NCBI GenBank assembly: GCA_900542935.1
Contig: UQPN01000030.1
Location: forward strand, 1-19,799
Origin: an uncultured Eubacteriales bacterium
Lineage (GTDB): Bacteria; Bacillota; Clostridia; Christensenellales; Borkfalkiaceae
Length of the DNA: 19,799 nt
Direction: 5' to 3'
Shown here: positions 6,155 through 12,729 of the stretch, piece by piece
How positions within the stretch are numbered: the stretch's first letter is position 1
Layout: every line of letters begins with the position of its first letter
Program-made: the position numbers and the translations under genes
Notes under the pieces: model-generated
Seen by the model: the letters and a program-made list of their open reading frames with translations, nothing else
What the model was told of the DNA's origin: nothing
Databases searched by the model: none

Positions 6155-7480
6155 TCACGCGGCGGACCTTTGTATTTTGCGAAGTTTCTTATTCGCATAG
6201 GGCAGCCACGTGAGATTGACGAATTGTAAAACGCCGTCGTCAGGCGTAGAATCGTGATAAGCGTAACATTGCAGTATTTTTCTTCGGCTCGGCGAATATT
6301 CAACGGTAACGAACGGCACGTCGGGGTGTTCTTTCGTGCGGATAAAGAAAATCAACGATTCTTCCCGCGCGAATTTCCGATCGTAACCCATCCGACCAAC
6401 GCAATGATCGAGCAATTCGCCTTCACGGATAAGCTCGGCAGGGCTTTGCGCAATCACGGCGATATAAACGGATTTATTATCGTATTCAAGCCCTGAATAC
6501 TTGTTTGCAACGGCGGCGAAAGTATCGTAAAAGGCTTTCCGTTCTTTTTCGTCCTGTACCGCTTTCGCGGTGGCGTATTCGTCGATGCGAATATCGTGCC
6601 AACGCTTGAAGTCGCGGGGATAACGATTTTTTTCTTCGGTCATATTCAAACCGAGATATTGACAAGCGTGAAGATAATCCCGATACGAATACGGATTTGT
6701 TTCCTGCTTGCGAAGATACAGCACAAATTTTTCAAGGTCGTTTTTGAAAAACGCGCGTAACTCTTTCAAAGCCGTTTCTTTCGACAATTTCATACGGTAG
6801 TTGCGGTAGGCTTGTACGTCGGCAAGCGGTTTGCCCGTTTTAAACGCGCGAAGGATCACGTCAACGTAATACTTATTTTCCGTAAGTTCTGCGCGGTTTC
6901 TCATAAGCCATTTTGCAAATGATTTGTTTTTACCGACGGTTTTTAAAATCTGCGTTGAAAAGACGTAATCGTCAAGTCCTGCTTTCATAAGATATTCGAT
7001 TTGCGGATATGTTTCGTAAAGTCGCAAGTATTCAAATATTTTTACGCCCGTGTATCTTTCAACGGCAGAATATTTGTATTCGGGAAATTTATTTAAGTAT
7101 TCTCGGTTTACGATAGTGGCTTGCGGATCGAAATATTTGTCGTAAGCAAAATCCCATTCGGCGCTTTCGTACCAACGCGGAAACCTTTGCGCGCCTTGTT
7201 CGTACCAACCTACGAAATAGCCCCAGATATTATAAAAAACCATATCTTTCACGAAGCATAAATCGGAATGAATCCCGTGTACGGCGACTTGTTTATAAAG
7301 CCACTTCTTATAACGATATTTCACGGCGACGGTAACTTTTACAAGTTCGCCGTCGTTTTTTGTAAGGTAGGCATAGAAACGCGTCCGGTGGGGCAACGTT
7401 ACATTATTATTTTGTATATCGGCTTTTTTGATGCGGGCGAGAATGTATTTGGGAATAGGTTTAATTTTTTCGATTTTCAT
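6155..7480 (-). CDS. PcfJ domain protein of a conjugative element
   Basis: 441 residues from ATG 7480 with GAGGT 9 bases upstream, starting 15 bases after the PcfK-MutS gene. The C-terminal third carries the PcfJ signature: LDHCVGRMGYDRKF (357-370), then IFFIR, PFVTVEY and KILQCYAYHDSTP. The N-terminal two thirds are aromatic-rich (FYNIWGYFVGWYEQG, FPRWYESAEWDF) and helical. PcfJ is named after a gene of the enterococcal pheromone plasmid pCF10 and is widespread on Firmicutes plasmids and ICEs; its biochemical function is not established. No transmembrane helix or nuclease motif is apparent. Its presence next to PcfK and ArdA identifies the operon as conjugative-element cargo even though no relaxase or type IV secretion genes are in the window. 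Confidence 0.9.
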   Translation of the reverse strand: MKIEKIKPIPKYILARIKKADIQNNNVTLPHRTRFYAYLTKNDGELVKVTVAVKYRYKKWLYKQVAVHGIHSDLCFVKDMVFYNIWGYFVGWYEQGAQRFPRWYESAEWDFAYDKYFDPQATIVNREYLNKFPEYKYSAVERYTGVKIFEYLRLYETYPQIEYLMKAGLDDYVFSTQILKTVGKNKSFAKWLMRNRAELTENKYYVDVILRAFKTGKPLADVQAYRNYRMKLSKETALKELRAFFKNDLEKFVLYLRKQETNPYSYRDYLHACQYLGLNMTEEKNRYPRDFKRWHDIRIDEYATAKAVQDEKERKAFYDTFAAVANKYSGLEYDNKSVYIAVIAQSPAELIREGELLDHCVGRMGYDRKFAREESLIFFIRTKEHPDVPFVTVEYSPSRRKILQCYAYHDSTPDDGVLQFVNLTWLPYANKKLRKIQRSAA

Positions 7481-7495
7481 AAGAATGTACCTCGG

Positions 7496-8590
7496 TTAAA
7501 CTAAAATAAAGCAATCTCCGAGCAAATCGGCAAGCGCGCAAACGGCTTCGGGATCGAACGCTTTGGCAAACGCCTTTTCTTCTTCGAGCAAGGTATTTTC
7601 CACGTCGGTTTCGTTCGGTGCAGGTAAATCTTCTGAAAGATGCGGCGGTTCGATAATATCGCCGTCGAATTCTTTCATTTCTTCGTAGGAAAGAATTTCG
7701 CCCGTTTCTTCGTCTATTTCTTGCGGTTTCGGTTCGGGCAGAAGTTTTACTTCGTCGAGTCGTTCGCAAACGGCGATTTGATGCCCGTGTTCGATGATTT
7801 TCGATATGTAAATGTCGGCGGCGTGATAGGGGAAGCCTACCATAGGCACGCGGGTATCGAGTCCGCAATCGCGGCTTGTCAATGTCAATTCGAGTTCTTT
7901 TGCAAGCGTAACCGCGTCGCTTCCGAGAATTTCGTAAAAATCGCCCAGACGGTAGGCGACGATACAATCGGGATATTTCTCTTTGATTTTAAGATACTCT
8001 GCGTAAACGGGCGATAAGTTGCGCGGTTTTGGCGGTTCGATAACGGCTTCTTGAACGGGTTCGGGTTCGTTAGCCGTTTCTTCCAGAGTCTCTTGTAATT
8101 CTTCGGGGGTAGGCTCGTCAGACGGCGTTGGTTCGGAAACGGGTTGCTTAGAAGAAAGCATATCGAATAAAGATTCCTGTTTGTTTTGCGGCGTTGAAAC
8201 GGCAGGGGTAGTAGCGGAAGCAACGCTTGTTTTTGCTGTTTGTTTGGATACCGGTACGGACTTTTTTTCGGGGATATATTCCGAGCCGTCGAGCGTGTAC
8301 AACGTGCCTTCGATCGAATCTTCTTCGAAATAGTGAATCGCCCACCCGTACACCACGGAATCTTCTACGCACGCGGCGGTTTCGTCTTGTGCAATAAGGT
8401 TTCTCGCTTCGTCGCAGGCGTATTTCATAAATCCCGATAAAGATTTTTTGTTTGTCAGCGGCTTTCCGTCTTTTTCGAACGGCGTGCCGTTGTTTATCTT
8501 TTCGGCGAGCGTTTCGCTCGCGGTGTTCTGTAAATATTCTAAAATTCGTTGTTCGGACGGCGTATTTGCCGTTAATTTTAATTGTATCAT
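7496..8590 (-). CDS. PcfK/AcrIIA9-family domain fused to a MutS domain I (mismatch-recognition) module
   Basis: 364 residues from ATG 8590 (AAAGGA about 9 bases upstream; the ATG overlaps the tail region of the preceding gene by position, 5 bases apart). Residues 1-105 are PcfK-like: PFEKDGKPLTNKKSLSGFMK, an acidic helix, VEDSVVYGWAIHYFEEDSIEG. The PcfK family includes AcrIIA9, which inhibits Cas9. Residues 106-180 are a Pro/Glu/Ser-rich linker. Residues 183-290 match MutS domain I: AEYLKIKEKYPDCIVAYRLGDFYE, with the Phe-x-Glu mismatch-probing motif intact at 208-210, then LTLTSRD, VPMVGFPYHAADIYI and GHQIAVCE. The rest of MutS (clamp, ATPase) is absent. An acidic tail follows. The domain fusion is known in clostridial conjugative elements; the function of the MutS piece is unknown and could be binding of distorted DNA. 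Confidence 0.85.
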   Translation of the reverse strand: MIQLKLTANTPSEQRILEYLQNTASETLAEKINNGTPFEKDGKPLTNKKSLSGFMKYACDEARNLIAQDETAACVEDSVVYGWAIHYFEEDSIEGTLYTLDGSEYIPEKKSVPVSKQTAKTSVASATTPAVSTPQNKQESLFDMLSSKQPVSEPTPSDEPTPEELQETLEETANEPEPVQEAVIEPPKPRNLSPVYAEYLKIKEKYPDCIVAYRLGDFYEILGSDAVTLAKELELTLTSRDCGLDTRVPMVGFPYHAADIYISKIIEHGHQIAVCERLDEVKLLPEPKPQEIDEETGEILSYEEMKEFDGDIIEPPHLSEDLPAPNETDVENTLLEEEKAFAKAFDPEAVCALADLLGDCFILV

Positions 8591-8595
8591 AATCG

Positions 8596-8784
8596 TTATT
8601 CCTTTATTACCTCGTAAACGTCGTCGGCGTAATATTCGCAGACAAACCGGTTGAAAATCGCGTGGCATTTAATGCCGTTGTATTCTACGATGTAATCGTT
8701 ATCGCCGACGTTTTCAAGTACCGTGATTTCGGCGAGTTTGCCGTTCAATGAATTGATATGCGCCATTGCTTTGTATTCTTTCAT
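8596..8784 (-). CDS. Small conserved conjugative-element protein (62 aa)
   Basis: The ATG at 8784 is preceded by GTGAGG with a 6-base spacer. A GTG at 8796, overlapping the stop of the previous gene (ATGTGA), is an alternative start adding four residues. The product (MKEYKAMAHINSLN, then ITVLENVGDNDYIVEYNG, then VCEYYADDVYEVIKE) looks like one small beta-rich domain with an acidic C-terminus. It is tightly packed between the 137-aa gene (8 bases) and the PcfK-MutS gene (5 bases), so translation is probably coupled. I do not know a function. Similar small proteins occur at this position in Firmicutes ICE operons. Confidence 0.72.
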   Translation of the reverse strand: MKEYKAMAHINSLNGKLAEITVLENVGDNDYIVEYNGIKCHAIFNRFVCEYYADDVYEVIKE

Positions 8785-8792
8785 ATCGCGCC

Positions 8793-9206
8793 TCACATAA
8801 CCCTTTTAATACCGCCGCCGAAAGAACGGATACCGATCGTTCCGAATTCCGAACACATATCGTCCGATTTGTTCCATACGTATGCAGAAACGTAAAACAT
8901 TGTTTTTTGCGGCATAAGCATATACTTCCAGTCCGATTTGTAATCGGGAATATACAGGAAATCGTAGCACTCGCCGAAGTTCGTGTATTCGTGCGTAACG
9001 GCGTATACAAGAACGTTGTATTGTGTTTCAAATTCTTTAATTTTTGCCATCAATTCGGGCTCTTGATGAGCCCAAAATCCGCCGAACGCTTCAAAAAAGC
9101 ACACTTGATTTTCTTCCTGAAATCCGCGGATATACGGCGCGTAAATATCTAATTTTTGCATAATTTGGATTGCTTTTTCTTTCTTTTGTTCGTTTTTAAT
9201 GTTCAT
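8793..9206 (-). CDS. Conserved conjugative-element protein of unknown function (137 aa)
   Basis: ATG 9206 with AGGAG 9 bases upstream; 19 bases after the ArdA-like gene. Visible features are a helical N-terminus (KKEKAIQIMQKLDIYAPYI), a phenylalanine/glycine-rich strand VCFFEAFGGFWAHQEPELMA, VYAVTHEYTNFGECYDFLY, and a C-terminus AYVWNKSDDMCSEFGTIGIR SFGGGIKR. This pattern, with FGGFW and a final SFGGGIxR, recurs in small cargo proteins of clostridial ICEs. It is soluble, with no signal peptide. No enzymatic motif is evident. Function unknown; its place between an antirestriction protein and the AcrIIA9-family gene makes a role in establishment after transfer worth testing. Confidence 0.78.
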   Translation of the reverse strand: MNIKNEQKKEKAIQIMQKLDIYAPYIRGFQEENQVCFFEAFGGFWAHQEPELMAKIKEFETQYNVLVYAVTHEYTNFGECYDFLYIPDYKSDWKYMLMPQKTMFYVSAYVWNKSDDMCSEFGTIGIRSFGGGIKRVM

Positions 9207-9225
9207 AATGTTTTTCTCCTGTTAG

Positions 9226-9774
9226 TTATAAAATTTCTATAAGTCCGTCGCTGTATTCATGTACGTAACAATCGCCGCAGGCTCTTCCGTATTTATCGAA
9301 GTCGATATAATCTTCTAAAAATTCGGGAATGTCATATCCGCAGTCATCGAGTCGTTCTCTGCCGTAATCATCCCAGTCGTAACCAGAATACAGGTAAATA
9401 TCGTCGTCCCAGTTCTCGCCGCGTTCTTCTACTTTTTTTTCAAAATCATCGAAATCGCGGATTTCGAGAAAGGCGCAGAATACTTTGTATTTGTAATCGT
9501 TATAGAGAATGCCCGATTCTTTTAAAGTTTCGAACAGCATTTCGGGGTTGGTATAATCCCAGTTGCAACAATCGGTAGGTATGCCTTCTATGTCCTGAAT
9601 GAATAATTCTTCGTCGATACCGTCGAGTTTGAAACCTTCTTTTTTCAGTTCGGCAACGATTTCTTCCCAGTCGTAATACTCGGATAAATCGAGCCATTTC
9701 GAGCCTAACGCACGCTCGTTGCATTCGTTGTAACTGCCCCAAGAGCCGATTACGATTTGAATGTTACCGTTCAT
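9226..9774 (-). CDS. ardA: ArdA-like antirestriction protein (DNA mimic)
   Basis: 182 residues from ATG 9774, which has GGAGG (inside the end of the previous gene) 9 bases upstream; the frame remains open to 9792 but that start lacks an RBS. It begins IQIVIGSWGSYNECNERALG SKWLDL, the usual ArdA opening (strand, SYN.., G.W.DL), followed by EEIVAELKKEG, EELFIQDIEG and the C-terminal YDIPEFLEDYIDFDKYGR block. The protein is extremely acidic (runs such as DDFEKKVEERGENWDDD and YDWDDYGRERLDD), as expected for a protein that copies the charge and bend of B-form DNA. ArdA family proteins block type I restriction-modification enzymes in the recipient just after conjugative entry. Length is close to the family's usual 165-185 residues. 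The second gene of the operon; no missing region is evident. Confidence 0.88.
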   Translation of the reverse strand: MNGNIQIVIGSWGSYNECNERALGSKWLDLSEYYDWEEIVAELKKEGFKLDGIDEELFIQDIEGIPTDCCNWDYTNPEMLFETLKESGILYNDYKYKVFCAFLEIRDFDDFEKKVEERGENWDDDIYLYSGYDWDDYGRERLDDCGYDIPEFLEDYIDFDKYGRACGDCYVHEYSDGLIEIL

Positions 9775-9775
9775 T

Positions 9776-10087
9776 TTATTTGTCCTCCGCAAGTTTGTAC
9801 CAGATTTTATACTCGACTTCGAGATCGAGCATATCGTATGCGCCGTCTTTTTCGCGGTACACGGGAACGTCGGTGAAATACATTGTAACGTAACCTTGAA
9901 ACTCGTTCGGACGATCTTGCAAAGGTTTACAACGATTTACAACGTCGTCGAACACGCGAATGTACGGTTTGTTGTTTTTCGAGATGCAAGGGCAGAGCAG
10001 ACTGCCTTCGGCAAGATAACCGAAACCGGATAATTTTTTATCCGACTTGCTACGAACGGACTGAATTGAGAAAACTACTTTTTTCAT
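9776..10087 (-). CDS. Hypothetical 103-aa protein, first gene of the mobile-element operon
   Basis: The start is ATG 10087, with GGAGGT 9 bases upstream and a promoter at 10168-10197 giving a leader of about 70 bases. A longer open frame to 10303 is rejected because it would span that promoter and encode a low-complexity Phe/Leu-rich N-terminus. The product starts KKVVFSIQSVRSKSDKKLSG, then YLAEGSLLCPCISKNNKPYI, and ends with an acidic, aromatic part (DLEVEYKIWYKLAEDK). It lacks signal peptide or membrane helix. Its stop lies one base from the ArdA ATG, whose RBS is inside this gene, so the two are translationally linked. Function unknown; linkage suggests an accessory role in antirestriction or in early expression after transfer. 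Confidence 0.72.
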   Translation of the reverse strand: MKKVVFSIQSVRSKSDKKLSGFGYLAEGSLLCPCISKNNKPYIRVFDDVVNRCKPLQDRPNEFQGYVTMYFTDVPVYREKDGAYDMLDLEVEYKIWYKLAEDK

Positions 10088-10167
10088 TTGGAATTTACCT
10101 CCGAAAATAATTTTTTTTTGCCTTTTCGGCAACAAAAAAACAGCACGGAGAAAACTGAGAATCCGAG

Positions 10168-10197
10168 ATAATACAAATAGGAAAGCGCGAAAGTCAA
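10168..10197 (-). promoter_or_regulatory. Promoter of the anti-defence operon
   Basis: Reading the - strand: TTGACT (10197-10192), 18-base spacer, TATTAT (10173-10168). Transcription would start near 10160, about 70 bases before the ATG at 10087. The leader contains a small TTGCC-GAAA-GGCAA hairpin (about 10118-10132) just upstream of the RBS. No other good promoter is seen inside the eight-gene operon. Confidence 0.75.
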
Positions 10198-10252
10198 CGA
10201 AGAAGCAAGAAATTATTGCATACAAGTTAAGCAAAATTGAAAAAAAGGGGAG

Positions 10253-10289
10253 AATAAAAAAGCCGAAATTGAAGCAAATCAATTTCGGC
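10253..10289 (-). terminator. Terminator hairpin on the - strand upstream of the operon promoter
   Basis: GCCGAAATTGA (10262-10272) and TCAATTTCGGC (10279-10289) form a perfect 11-bp stem. On the - strand it is followed by TTTTTTATT. It would stop transcripts coming from the right before they reach the operon promoter. Confidence 0.8.
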
Positions 10290-10403
10290 AGGGGGATATA
10301 CAAATTTTCAGCAATAATTTTTGCCGTTCACTTTCGTTTTTCTTTGTGCTACACAAAACCAACCGAAAAGGCAAATATTTTTCGGGGGAACAAAAAAACA
10401 AAA

Positions 10404-10439
10404 AAAAGAGATATTTTCGCCGCGGAAAATATCTCTTTT
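10404..10439. terminator. Bidirectional terminator hairpin in the intergenic region
   Basis: AAAAGAGATATTTTC (10404-10418), loop of 6, GAAAATATCTCTTTT (10425-10439): a perfect 15-bp stem with a T-run on both strands (the - strand tail is the longer). No gene is visible on either side that obviously needs it. Confidence 0.85.
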
Positions 10440-10697
10440 ATATAATGTAAGAAAAAAGCGCGTGATTTTTTCATTGCAACGCACAAATGGCATTTTAAAA
10501 TCTGCACGCCGATTTTATCGGGTTTCTTTTATTTTTGTCGTACAAACACCATAAAAATAAAAACAGCAAAAAATGAGAAAGGGGATTTTTTCGCAAAAAG
10601 CATTAAAAAGGCAAAAAATGCCCAAAAAATCACCGCCAAAATCACCTCCAAAGTTGGCATTCGTCGTAAAAGTTATCGCATAAATATGCGTTAAAAA

Positions 10698-10744
10698 CAA
10701 AAAAATTCACGAAATCTTACACATTTATGCAAGATTTCGTGAAT
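10698..10744 (-). terminator. tRNA-Leu terminator
   Basis: AAGATTTCGTGAAT (10731-10744) and ATTCACGAAATCTT (10705-10718) form a perfect 14-bp stem. On the - strand the hairpin starts 3 bases after the tRNA CCA end as ATTCACGAAATCTT and ends in TTTTTTGTTTTT. Confidence 0.92.
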
Positions 10745-10746
10745 AA

Positions 10747-10831
10747 TGGTGCGATCGACAGGAATTGAACCTGCATGGTGTTAGCCACAAGATCCTTAGT
10801 CTTGCGCGTCTGCCAGTTCCGCCACGATCGC
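10747..10831 (-). tRNA. tRNA-Leu, anticodon AAG, CCA encoded
   Basis: Reverse-complement cloverleaf of 85 bases: acceptor GCGATCG pairs with CGATCGC, discriminator A, encoded CCA. The D-arm GCGGAACTGGCAGACGC is typical of leucine tRNAs. The anticodon arm is CAAGA-CTAAGGA-TCTTG, so positions 34-36 read AAG. A class II variable arm (TGGCTAACACCA) and T-arm GCAGG-TTCAATT-CCTGT complete it. It decodes CUU, and other CUN codons if A34 is deaminated to inosine. Its own promoter (10858-10886) and terminator flank it closely, so it is a monocistronic core gene. Confidence 0.96.
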
Positions 10832-10857
10832 ATTGTCCGCTTTTAACGACGATATTT

Positions 10858-10886
10858 ATTATATATCAATCGCGCTTGTTTGTCAA
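10858..10886 (-). promoter_or_regulatory. tRNA-Leu promoter
   Basis: On the - strand: TTGACA (10886-10881), 17-base spacer, TATAAT (10863-10858), both perfect consensus. The start would be about 20 bases before the mature tRNA 5' end at 10831. Confidence 0.9.
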
Positions 10887-10965
10887 CCTTTTTTGCGCTG
10901 TTTGCAAAAAAATTTTCATTTCATTTTTTTGTCGATTTTTTGGACATTTTGCGCTTCGCTTCCGC

Positions 10966-10994
10966 TTGCTTTTCGCTACGTTTTTTAGTATAAT
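10966..10994 (+). promoter_or_regulatory. Promoter of the DUF1846 gene
   Basis: TTGCTT (10966-10971), 17-base spacer, consensus TATAAT (10989-10994). The predicted leader is about 50 bases to the ATG at 11053. It is divergent from the tRNA-Leu promoter. Confidence 0.75.
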
Positions 10995-11052
10995 GTTTTC
11001 GTGCCGTTCCGTCGGGAACCTCCGGCAACAATGCGCGCTACAGGAGCTTACA

Positions 11053-12540
11053 ATGAACAAAATCGGATTCGATAACGAAAAGTATCTTTCAATGCAGTCG
11101 GAACATATACGCAAGCGCGTGGATAAATTCGGGGATAAACTGTATCTCGAATTCGGCGGCAAGCTGTTCGACGATTACCACGCTTCGCGCGTGCTGCCCG
11201 GCTTTGCTCCCGATTCCAAGCTTCAGATGCTTCTTAAAATGAAAGACGAAGCGGAAATCGTTATCGTTATCAATTCCGACGCGATCGAAAGCTGCAAGAT
11301 GCGCGGCGACCTCGGCATTACGTACGATATGGACGTTCTGCGCCTCATCGACGCCTTCCGCGAAGTAGGGCTGTACGTGGGCAGCGTTTGTCTGACGCAG
11401 TTCGCCGATCAGAAGCTTGCCAAAAAATTCGAACGCACGCTGAAAAAACTGGATATCAGAACGTACCGCCATTACCCGATTGCGGGTTACCCGTACGACG
11501 TGGACGGCATCGTTTCCGAAAACGGACTCGGCAAAAACGATTACATAGAAACCTCCCGGCGGCTGGTAATCGTAACGGCGCCCGGTCCCGGCAGCGGTAA
11601 AATGGCAACCTGTATTTCGCAGCTTTACCAAGATAACAAGCGCGGCGTAAAATCGGGCTATGCGAAATTCGAAACGTTTCCCATCTGGAACCTTCCGCTG
11701 AAACACCCCGTGAACGTGGCGTATGAAGCAGCCACCGCCGATCTGAACGACGTGAACATGATTGACCCGTATCACCTTGAGGCATACGGCGTAAGTACGG
11801 TAAACTACAACCGCGACGTGGAAATTTTTCCCGTGCTCAACCGCCTTTTTCAGAAAATTTACGGCGAAGAAATTTATAAATCTCCCACGGATATGGGCGT
11901 GAATATGGCGGGCAACTGCATTGTGGACGACGCCGTGTGCGCGGAAGCTTCCCGGCAGGAAATCGTGCGGCGGTACTTCGCGGCGCTGGTGGACAGGCGC
12001 AACGATAAGGCAAGCGACGCCGTCGTATCGAAAATCGAACTGCTGATGCAGCAGAACGGCGTTACCACGGCAATCCGTAAAGTGGTGGCTGCCGCGCGGG
12101 ACAAGCAGGCGAAAACAGGCGAACCCGCCTGCGCGCTGGAACTGAACGACGGCACGATAGTTACGGGCAAAACCACGCGGCTATTGGGCGCGGTGAGCGC
12201 GATGCTGCTGAACGCGCTGAAAACGCTTTCCGGCATCGACGATAAAGTGATGTTGTTATCGCCGAGCATCATCGAACCGATACAGAAATTGAAAACGGTG
12301 CATCTCGGCGGGCATAATCCGAGGCTGCATTCCGATGAAATTTTAATCGCGCTGTCCATTTCTGCGGTTACAAACCCCGTGGCGGCGCTGGCAATGCAGG
12401 CGTTGGCGGGGCTGAAAGGGGCGGAGTGCCACTCCACGGTGATTTTATCGCAGGTGGACGTAAACGTGCTGAAAAAACTGGGCATCAACTACACGGCCGA
12501 TCCCATTTACCAGACGAAAAAATTATATCATGCAAAATAA
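11053..12540 (+). CDS. UPF0371 / DUF1846 family protein
   Basis: 495 residues, the usual family length. ATG 11053 is preceded by AGGAG with a 6-7 base spacer; an upstream extension would run through the tRNA gene and is rejected. The family signature is present throughout: KIGFDNEKYLSMQSEHIRKR at the start, LYLEFGGKLFDDYHASRVLP GF, RGDLGITYDMDVLRLID, YRHYPIAGYP, TAPGPGSGKMATCISQLY (165-182, a P-loop-like GPGSGK), FETFPIWNLPLKHPVNVAYE, DVNMIDPYHLEAYG and SPTDMGVNMAGNCIVDD. It is a soluble cytoplasmic protein. The family is common in Firmicutes and structurally known, but its physiological function is not firmly established; the nucleotide-binding appearance is from motif only. It is monocistronic, with its own promoter and a GC-rich hairpin after it. 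Confidence 0.95.
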   Translation: MNKIGFDNEKYLSMQSEHIRKRVDKFGDKLYLEFGGKLFDDYHASRVLPGFAPDSKLQMLLKMKDEAEIVIVINSDAIESCKMRGDLGITYDMDVLRLIDAFREVGLYVGSVCLTQFADQKLAKKFERTLKKLDIRTYRHYPIAGYPYDVDGIVSENGLGKNDYIETSRRLVIVTAPGPGSGKMATCISQLYQDNKRGVKSGYAKFETFPIWNLPLKHPVNVAYEAATADLNDVNMIDPYHLEAYGVSTVNYNRDVEIFPVLNRLFQKIYGEEIYKSPTDMGVNMAGNCIVDDAVCAEASRQEIVRRYFAALVDRRNDKASDAVVSKIELLMQQNGVTTAIRKVVAAARDKQAKTGEPACALELNDGTIVTGKTTRLLGAVSAMLLNALKTLSGIDDKVMLLSPSIIEPIQKLKTVHLGGHNPRLHSDEILIALSISAVTNPVAALAMQALAGLKGAECHSTVILSQVDVNVLKKLGINYTADPIYQTKKLYHAK

Positions 12541-12550
12541 TCCGTATTTT

Positions 12551-12595
12551 CAAATGTTTTTGCCGCCGGCACCGTGAGCCGGCGGTTACATTTTG
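12551..12595 (+). terminator. Hairpin after the DUF1846 gene
   Basis: CCGCCGGC (12563-12570), 7-base loop, GCCGGCGG (12578-12585); an outer AAATGT/ACATTT pairing extends it. The T-tail is interrupted (TTACATTTT), so it is a moderate terminator. Confidence 0.6.
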
Positions 12596-12625
12596 TACAA
12601 ATCGGGGCGATTTGTGCAAAAACTG

Positions 12626-12654
12626 TTGACAACGTTTCCCGATTCTGTTATAAT
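12626..12654 (+). promoter_or_regulatory. Promoter of the DegV gene
   Basis: TTGACA (12626-12631), 17-base spacer, TATAAT (12649-12654), preceded by an extended TGT. A near-perfect sigma-A promoter. The leader to ATG 12730 is about 70 bases. Confidence 0.9.
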
Positions 12655-12729
12655 TGTAATTGTTTTCTATGACAAATCCGTGCGGGACGGCAGAAATTTC
12701 GCGGCGCGCGGACGACGAAAAGGAGCATT

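Larger units (their letters stand above)
10088..10746. other. Gene-free 660-base intergenic region between the operon and tRNA-Leu
   Basis: No credible protein gene is seen here: the open frames at 10308-10493 (-) and 10321-10554 (+) are low-complexity and lack ribosome binding sites. The region is rich in A/T homopolymers. It holds the operon promoter, two strong terminator hairpins (10262-10289, 10404-10439), the tRNA-Leu terminator (10705-10744), a weak CCGAT-TTT-ATCGG hairpin (10509-10521) and a 13-bp inverted repeat pair (TTTGCCTTTTCGG 10117-10129, CCGAAAAGGCAAA 10363-10375). A small - strand RNA between about 10560 and 10400 is possible but unproven. Confidence 0.6.

Noticed and set aside
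6127..6303. N-terminal extension of the methylase-like gene
   Set aside because: It overlaps the end of the PcfJ gene in another frame and lacks an RBS; ATG 6126 has AGGAG.
10088..10303. N-terminal extension of the first operon gene
   Set aside because: It spans the operon promoter and is low-complexity Phe/Leu sequence; ATG 10087 has a proper GGAGGT.
10117..10375. 13-bp inverted repeat pair (TTTGCCTTTTCGG / CCGAAAAGGCAAA) as ends of a small mobile element
   Set aside because: No target duplication is seen, and the arms end abruptly; A/T-rich chance similarity is likely.
10308..10493. 61-codon frame on the - strand in the intergenic region
   Set aside because: No RBS, covers a terminator hairpin, and composition reflects A/T homopolymers.
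10573..10683. 36-codon + strand frame rich in Lys/Pro
   Set aside because: No Shine-Dalgarno (preceded by AAAAACAGCAAAA) and no recognisable feature.
10765..11052. N-terminal extension of the DUF1846 protein
   Set aside because: It would read through the tRNA-Leu gene and both promoters; the family starts at KIGFDNEKYL, matching ATG 11053.
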